This document shows, piece by piece, positions 7,145 to 11,505 of a stretch of DNA of 11,505 nucleotides (the first letter of the stretch is position 1; every line of letters begins with the position of its first letter). A model generated the notes under the pieces. It was not told where the DNA came from and did not search any database. It saw nothing but the letters and a program-made list of their open reading frames with translations. Source of the DNA: an uncultured Altererythrobacter sp. Its GTDB lineage: Bacteria > Pseudomonadota > Alphaproteobacteria > Sphingomonadales > Sphingomonadaceae. Made by a program: the position numbers and the translations under genes. The DNA is taken from the NCBI GenBank assembly GCA_937950385.1, contig CALFEA010000184.1:1-11505 (forward strand), given 5' to 3'.

Positions 7145-8373
7145 TGCGCGAGATCCTTTGCCAGCCGTAATCCGGTGAACTGCCAGCGTTGATGAGGGTA
7201 GAAGAAATTGCGATAGGTGCTGCGCGAATGGCCGCGCACGGTTGCGCAGCTGGCGCCTTTCAGCACGAACTGACCGCTCATGAATTTGCCATTATATTCG
7301 CCAACCGCGCCGGATGCGGGCTTGAAGCGAGGGTATGGCAAATAGGCTGAGCGAGTGAATTGCCAGCAATCACCGAAAATGCTGTCTGAGCCGGATGGAA
7401 GCGGCGCGGTAGCTGTGTCGAGCTGATTGCCGCCGGACGCGTCATGGGTTGCTGCTATCGCCTCCCATTCAAACTCTGTCGGCAGGCGCACCCCTTGCTC
7501 ATTCTGGCCCGCCCAACACGCAAAGGCATCGGCTTCAAAATAGGATATATGTGTCACCGGGGCATTCGCATCGCGGTCTTGCCAGCCTTGATGGGTGAAT
7601 TGCTTGTCATCCCGCCAGTAAAGCGGCGCAATGACCCCATTGTCATTGAGCCAGCCCCAACCATCCGCAAGCCATAAAGCCGCATTGGAATAGCCGCCAT
7701 CTGCGATAAATTCCGACCATTCGCCATTGGTGACCAGCCGCTTTGACAAAGCAAATGGTTCGAGCAAAACGCGGTGGCGCGGGCCTTCATTGTCGAATGC
7801 AAATGCATCAGCATGGTGACCGATTTCGGTCACGCCGCCAGCATGCTCATACCAGCCGTCTGCCTGCGCTTTGCAAACCTGAGGAGAGCCTTCAAACATC
7901 GCCGGGCCAAGCGGGTTTTGGAAAAGCGCATGTTTAATATCGGTTAGCAGCAATTCTTGATGTTGCTGCTCATGCGCGATGCCCAATTGGATCAATGCTG
8001 CATGCTTAGGATCATCCAGCAGCGGCAGCATCGCTGCATCCACATGGGCGCGCCATGCAAGCACATCTTCTAGCGAAGGACGCGCAAGCATGCCGCGTGA
8101 AAAGTGTCCAATCCGCTCGCCTTCAGCCTCATAATAAGAGTTGAAGAGGAACGGATAGGTTTCGTCGAACAATGCGTAATCTGCTGCATGGTCTCGGAGC
8201 AGAAACGTCTCCCAAAACCATGTCGTATGCGCCAAATGCCATTTGGCTGGCGAGGCGTCCTCCATGGATTGCACCGTGGTGTCGGCATCGCTTAGCCCAG
8301 CGACCAAATCTTGAGACAGACTGCGAGTGGCGGCAAATTTAGCAGATAGGCTGTTATTCAAATCAGCACCCAA
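7141..8373 (-). CDS. egtB: Ergothioneine sulfoxide synthase EgtB (hercynine oxygenase)
   Basis: A non-haem iron enzyme that joins hercynine to a thiol with O2 to give the sulfoxide intermediate of ergothioneine. The N-terminal DinB-like domain (about 10-160) carries the iron ligands: the His of HLAH (His49) and His134/His138 of GIAHEQQHQE. The C-terminal formylglycine-generating-enzyme-like domain (about 180-408) holds NGEWSEFIADGGY, RLPTEFEWE and the final block RSTYRNFFYPHQRWQFTGLRL. NSYYEAEGER at 78-87 has two adjacent tyrosines (80-81), as in EgtB forms that use an alternative active-site layout. There is no ATG before residue 37, yet the conserved N-terminus (FAATRSLS) requires an earlier start. 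I use the TTG at 8373, which touches the preceding TGA. A TTG at 8361 is the alternative. Neither has a strong Shine-Dalgarno. Confidence 0.95.
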   Translation of the reverse strand: MGADLNNSLSAKFAATRSLSQDLVAGLSDADTTVQSMEDASPAKWHLAHTTWFWETFLLRDHAADYALFDETYPFLFNSYYEAEGERIGHFSRGMLARPSLEDVLAWRAHVDAAMLPLLDDPKHAALIQLGIAHEQQHQELLLTDIKHALFQNPLGPAMFEGSPQVCKAQADGWYEHAGGVTEIGHHADAFAFDNEGPRHRVLLEPFALSKRLVTNGEWSEFIADGGYSNAALWLADGWGWLNDNGVIAPLYWRDDKQFTHQGWQDRDANAPVTHISYFEADAFACWAGQNEQGVRLPTEFEWEAIAATHDASGGNQLDTATAPLPSGSDSIFGDCWQFTRSAYLPYPRFKPASGAVGEYNGKFMSGQFVLKGASCATVRGHSRSTYRNFFYPHQRWQFTGLRLAKDLAQ

Positions 8374-9762
8374 TCAGGCAGCATTTGCCTGACGCGTGTT
8401 GACCTCAGTGTTCAGCATTTCCGCCAATGAAAACGCCAGTTCCAAGCTTTGCTCTGCATTGAGGCGCGGGTCGCAATGCGTGTGATAGCGGTCGCCCAAA
8501 CGTTCATCGGTGATCGCAACAGCGCCGCCGGTACATTCGGTCACATCTTGGCCGGTCATCTCAATATGGATGCCGCCGGGATGCGTGCCTTCAGCGCGGT
8601 GCACATCGAAAAAGCCTTTTACTTCGCGCAAGATGCGCTCGAACGGACGGGTTTTAAACCCGCTTTCCGATTTGACGACATTGCCGTGCATTGGATCGCA
8701 GCTCCACACGACAGGATGGCCTTCGCGCTGAACCGCACGAACCAGAGCTGGCAGGCCGTCCTCAACCTTATCATGGCCAAAGCGGCTAATCAGAGTCATC
8801 CGCCCAGCTTCGCGTGAGGGGTTCAGCTCGTCCAGCAAACGCAGCAGATCATCGGGTTTCAGCGAGGGCCCGCATTTCATGCCGAGCGGATTGCCAATAC
8901 CGCGCGCCCATTCAATATGCGCAGAGCCCGGGAACCGTGTGCGGTCGCCAATCCACACCATATGCGCCGATGTCGCATACCAATCATTCGTCAACGAATC
9001 CTGGCGCGTCATGGCTTGCTCATAAGGCAGCAAAAGCGCCTCGTGGCTGGTGTAGAAGCTGGTGCCTTGCAATTGCGGCACGGTGGCCGGATCAACGCCG
9101 CAAGCCTCCATGAAATCAAGCGCTTCCCCGATACGATCAGCGGTTTCTGCAAATTTGGTCGACCACGGTGTGCGGCCCATAAAATCCAGCGTCCAGCCAT
9201 GCACTTCGCGCAAGTTTGCATAACCGCCGCCAGCAAATGCGCGTAGCAGGTTGAGCGTTGATGCTGCCTGATTATAGGCCTTCACCATCCGCTGCGGATC
9301 ATTGCGGCGCTGGATGGGATCAAAATCGATGCCGTTGATATTGTCGCCAAGATAGCTTGGCAAAGTCACATCGCCGATAGTTTCCGTTGGCGAGGAGCGC
9401 GGCTTGGCAAATTGGCCTGCCATGCGCCCGACTTTGATCACCGGATGCTTGCTGGCAAAGGTCATGACGACCGCCATTTGCAAGATTACGCGGAAAGTAT
9501 CGCGGATATTATTGGGGTGGAATTCTGCAAAGCTCTCAGCGCAATCGCCGCCTTGCAAGAGAAACGCTTTGCCTGTCGCCACTTCGGCCAAATCAGCCTT
9601 CAGCGCGCGCGCTTCGCCAGCGAATACCAAGGGAGGATAAGCCTCCAGCGTGGCTTCGGCCTCGGCCAATTCGCTCGCATCTTCATATTGCGGCAAATGA
9701 CGCGCTTCGAACTCTTTCCAGCCGCCGGGGGTCCAATTTTGTGCCATCGCTTTGTTACTCAT
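8374..9762 (-). CDS. aroG: Class II 3-deoxy-7-phosphoheptulonate (DAHP) synthase
   Basis: Condenses phosphoenolpyruvate and erythrose 4-phosphate to DAHP, the first step of the shikimate pathway to aromatic amino acids. Its 462 residues match the plant/mycobacterial class II type. Metal ligands are visible by comparison with the M. tuberculosis enzyme: Cys74 ([11 protein letters not shown]), His359 (CDPMHGN), Glu401 ([11 protein letters not shown]) and Asp431 (HTHCDPRLN). [12 protein letters not shown] (112-123) and [10 protein letters not shown] are further signatures. The first ATG at 9762 is chosen; an ATG five codons later (9747) is possible, and neither has a strong Shine-Dalgarno. The stop codon abuts the TTG start of egtB, placing this gene first in the ergothioneine unit. 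The symbol is the generic one for this reaction. Confidence 0.95.
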   Translation of the reverse strand: MSNKAMAQNWTPGGWKEFEARHLPQYEDASELAEAEATLEAYPPLVFAGEARALKADLAEVATGKAFLLQGGDCAESFAEFHPNNIRDTFRVILQMAVVMTFASKHPVIKVGRMAGQFAKPRSSPTETIGDVTLPSYLGDNINGIDFDPIQRRNDPQRMVKAYNQAASTLNLLRAFAGGGYANLREVHGWTLDFMGRTPWSTKFAETADRIGEALDFMEACGVDPATVPQLQGTSFYTSHEALLLPYEQAMTRQDSLTNDWYATSAHMVWIGDRTRFPGSAHIEWARGIGNPLGMKCGPSLKPDDLLRLLDELNPSREAGRMTLISRFGHDKVEDGLPALVRAVQREGHPVVWSCDPMHGNVVKSESGFKTRPFERILREVKGFFDVHRAEGTHPGGIHIEMTGQDVTECTGGAVAITDERLGDRYHTHCDPRLNAEQSLELAFSLAEMLNTEVNTRQANAA

Positions 9763-9897
9763 TCATTTCTTGAAGCGCTAAGGTGACCCTCGCGCAATTG
9801 CATGTTCAACAGCAGCAATAGCAAAGCGATTGCCCTGCGCGAAGCACAAATATCTCAGCGGTGCGAAGGGTAGGTTTTGCGCAAGGCTAAGCTTTGC
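9763..9897 (-). promoter_or_regulatory. Leader region of the DAHP synthase-egt unit
   Basis: This 135-base gap between the M16 gene stop and the DAHP synthase start should hold the promoter of the unit, but I cannot pick a convincing -35/-10 pair. It contains an imperfect hairpin at 9815-9833: GCAATAGC and GCGATTGC around AAA, one mismatch in 8 pairs, with no T tract after it on either strand. On the - strand it also holds a 14-codon open frame starting at the ATG at 9803. That frame encodes [14 protein letters not shown], and its TGA (9761-9759) overlaps the DAHP synthase ATG. The peptide has no aromatic residues, so classical aromatic attenuation is not supported. Confidence 0.3.
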
Positions 9898-11505
9898 CTA
9901 CCGGCCAGAGGGCGCAGCAGCGCCAGCAGAGGCCGCCGCTGACACATCTGTTGCCAGCGTCTGCCCCTCAGGAATAACCGCCAGCTTCCACGCTGGCCGT
10001 GCGCCAAGGTAACGCTTTGCCAGCAAGGTCATGATCTCTGGCCGCGTGCTGGAATGATCGACGATCAACGTGCGCAGCAGACCCACGCGGCGCGGATCAA
10101 AGGTCGAGCCTTGCAGGTGATAGAGCCAGAAACCATTGCCAGTCAGCGCGCGGCTGATTTGTTGGCGCAATGGCTCTGTCACACGGTTGAGCTCATCTTC
10201 GGTTGGCGGGGTGACCGCCAGATCCGCTGCGATTTTGTCGGCCTGCTCGAAAAATACAGGAACATCGCTGGGCCGCAATTGCGCAAAGCCCATAATCTTG
10301 CCGCCACCATTCAAATCGACGGGCCAGTTAGAAACAACTTGCGGAGCATAGCTAGCCCCCGCCTGTTCGCGCATCGCCTCAAGCAGGCGGTTGCTGAAGA
10401 CCTGTGTGAGAATCTCAAGCTGGCGCGATTCGCGAAGTGACGCGACCCCGCCTCTGGTTGGCCAAGCGATAACCGCTGCGGCCTGATTGGCATCGCCGCG
10501 GTGTGTGCGCACGGTTGGCGCACCGGCAGGCGCAGGGAATGCCGGAATGCGCGCAGCCACATCGGCAGCAATGGGCGTGCGTGCAGGCAAAGCGCCAAAG
10601 GTTTTGGTCAATTGCTCAACCGTTTTTTCCCGGTCAAACTCGCCAAAGATCAGCACCTCGACCGGCCCTTGGGCAAGCAGAGGTTCCCATACTTTGCGGA
10701 AACCTTCCGGTGTCACCTTGCTCAGCATGTCGCGGTCTGGCGTGGCGTAGCGCGGGTCTTTATTGGCGACCAGATAATCCAGATCGCGGTTGATTACCCC
10801 GCTGGGGCTCGTGGCGAATGTGTCATAGGCCAGCTCTGCCGCCGCTTTTGAACGCAGCACAGGGTTAGGATCCCAGCGCGGCATGCCAAGCTTGGCAGCG
10901 AACAGATAAAGCTGATCGGCCAAATCCTCGCCCCGTGTTTGCGCAGAAAATTCAAACACAGCCTCGCCGATCCGGAAATCAAAGCCAAGCTTGCGGCCCG
11001 TGGCGAGCCGGTCGAGGTCTTCTTGGCCAATTTCGCCAAGACCTGATCCCACCAATGCCGATTTGCCCAGCCCAATATAAGCGGCATCACTGGCATCAAA
11101 AGCGCGGTAGCCCGCACCAAAGCGAACCTTGACCGCAACGCGGCCCGGCTCTGCATCATTGGCCCACAGGATAGCGCGCACATCATTGCTCAAATTGATC
11201 TGTTCAATCTCATCAACGCCCGGCACGCCCAATGATTTGCGTTCAGCCACGCTGCCTTGTTTGCCTACAGGCGGCAGGTCTTCAAACTTGATCACCTTGC
11301 TGGCCAAACGCGCGCTGGCATCGGCCACAGCAGGCGCAGTAAAGGCTGCGCGCAAGGCCGCAATATCAGCCGAACCTGCATCCGGCGTCACATAGACACC
11401 GCGCAGAACATCGCCTTTGAACAGATTGCGCGTGCGGGTCAGCACTTCTTCAGGGGTAAAGCGCGCAGTCATACCGCGAAACACATTCAGCACGGTTTCA
11501 GGCGC
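9898..11505 (-). CDS. M16-family (PqqL-like) peptidase, C-terminal part only
   Basis: The frame is open to the window edge (Ala-Pro-Glu-Thr-Val-Leu at 11505-11488), so about 535 C-terminal residues are seen and the N-terminus lies outside. Two M16-type repeats are visible: one at about 97-285, counting from the GTG at 11493, and one at about 325-510 with AWPTRGG, QVFSNRLLEAMREQAGASYAP and the closing WKLAVIPEG. The first visible repeat has no HxxEH zinc motif; the equivalent stretch reads FGAGYRAFDASDAAYIGL. In double-repeat peptidases of about 950 residues the active motif sits in the N-terminal half, beyond this window. The REQAGASY block belongs to the substrate-binding part of such proteins. 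The C-terminus is an Ala/Ser-rich tail. Such proteins are usually exported to the periplasm. Transcription runs towards DAHP synthase, 135 bases downstream. Confidence 0.88.
   Translation of the reverse strand, partial: APETVLNVFRGMTARFTPEEVLTRTRNLFKGDVLRGVYVTPDAGSADIAALRAAFTAPAVADASARLASKVIKFEDLPPVGKQGSVAERKSLGVPGVDEIEQINLSNDVRAILWANDAEPGRVAVKVRFGAGYRAFDASDAAYIGLGKSALVGSGLGEIGQEDLDRLATGRKLGFDFRIGEAVFEFSAQTRGEDLADQLYLFAAKLGMPRWDPNPVLRSKAAAELAYDTFATSPSGVINRDLDYLVANKDPRYATPDRDMLSKVTPEGFRKVWEPLLAQGPVEVLIFGEFDREKTVEQLTKTFGALPARTPIAADVAARIPAFPAPAGAPTVRTHRGDANQAAAVIAWPTRGGVASLRESRQLEILTQVFSNRLLEAMREQAGASYAPQVVSNWPVDLNGGGKIMGFAQLRPSDVPVFFEQADKIAADLAVTPPTEDELNRVTEPLRQQISRALTGNGFWLYHLQGSTFDPRRVGLLRTLIVDHSSTRPEIMTLLAKRYLGARPAWKLAVIPEGQTLATDVSAAASAGAAAPSGR

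Noticed and set aside
7536..7550. Second copy of a TAGGATATAT sequence, resembling half of the nadE-proximal repeat
   Set aside because: It lies inside the egtB coding sequence and has no matching inverted arm, so it is most likely chance.
9880..9897. Small inverted repeat AGGC/GCCT around AAGCTT just after the M16 stop, considered as its terminator
   Set aside because: Only 4 outer pairs with mismatches and no T tract, so it is not a credible rho-independent terminator.
1..11505. Searched by eye for CRISPR repeats, insertion sequence ends, integrase, toxin-antitoxin or phage-defence genes
   Set aside because: None seen. The window is dense with recognisable metabolic and housekeeping genes, and the tRNA gene has no adjacent integrase or duplicated 3' end.

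Overview
The window looks like chromosomal core DNA of an alphaproteobacterium, most likely order Sphingomonadales (Erythrobacteraceae-like). The basis is a GC-rich composition, tightly packed genes, and proteins resembling sphingomonad versions of NadE, EgtB, EgtD, class II DAHP synthase and PqqL-like M16 peptidases. The taxonomic call is inference; no rRNA or marker gene is present. I see no insertion sequence, phage gene, CRISPR array or integration scar. No gene-free stretch exceeds about 140 bases.

Layout. Bases 1-81 hold the last 26 codons of an unrecognised + strand gene. It converges on nadE (86-2419, -), a glutamine-dependent NAD+ synthase with an unusual N-terminal helix-turn-helix domain of about 75 residues. 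A 15-bp inverted repeat lies at the nadE start. Divergent from nadE is a YghU-type glutathione transferase (2541-3401, +), followed by a tRNA-Gln(UUG) gene (3495-3569, +). Everything downstream is on the - strand. In order of coordinate these are an SDR oxidoreductase (3583-4344), a membrane-anchored retropepsin-like aspartic protease (4424-5101), a renalase-like FAD oxidoreductase (5196-6149), egtD (6158-7144), egtB (7141-8373), a class II DAHP synthase (8374-9762), and the C-terminal part of an M16 peptidase (9898-11505, cut by the window edge).

How the genes fit together. Read in transcription order, DAHP synthase, egtB, egtD and the renalase-like gene form one compact unit: 0-bp spacing, then a 4-bp ATGA overlap, then 8 bp. 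egtB and egtD supply the two core steps of ergothioneine synthesis: histidine to hercynine, then hercynine to a sulfoxide conjugate. No egtA, egtC or egtE lies in the window. EgtB carries a tandem-tyrosine motif that I associate with the family branch able to use cysteine directly. Coupling of this antioxidant-thiol pathway to the first enzyme of aromatic biosynthesis, and the FAD enzyme closing the unit, are the main context surprises. Together with the YghU-like protein, the neighbourhood leans towards thiol and redox homeostasis.

The most interesting candidate is the HTH-NadE fusion together with the inverted repeat over its own promoter and start region. It suggests a NAD+ synthase that controls its own transcription, similar in logic to the enterobacterial NadR protein (HTH plus NAD-metabolism enzymes) but built on a different enzyme. 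This is a hypothesis from sequence only.
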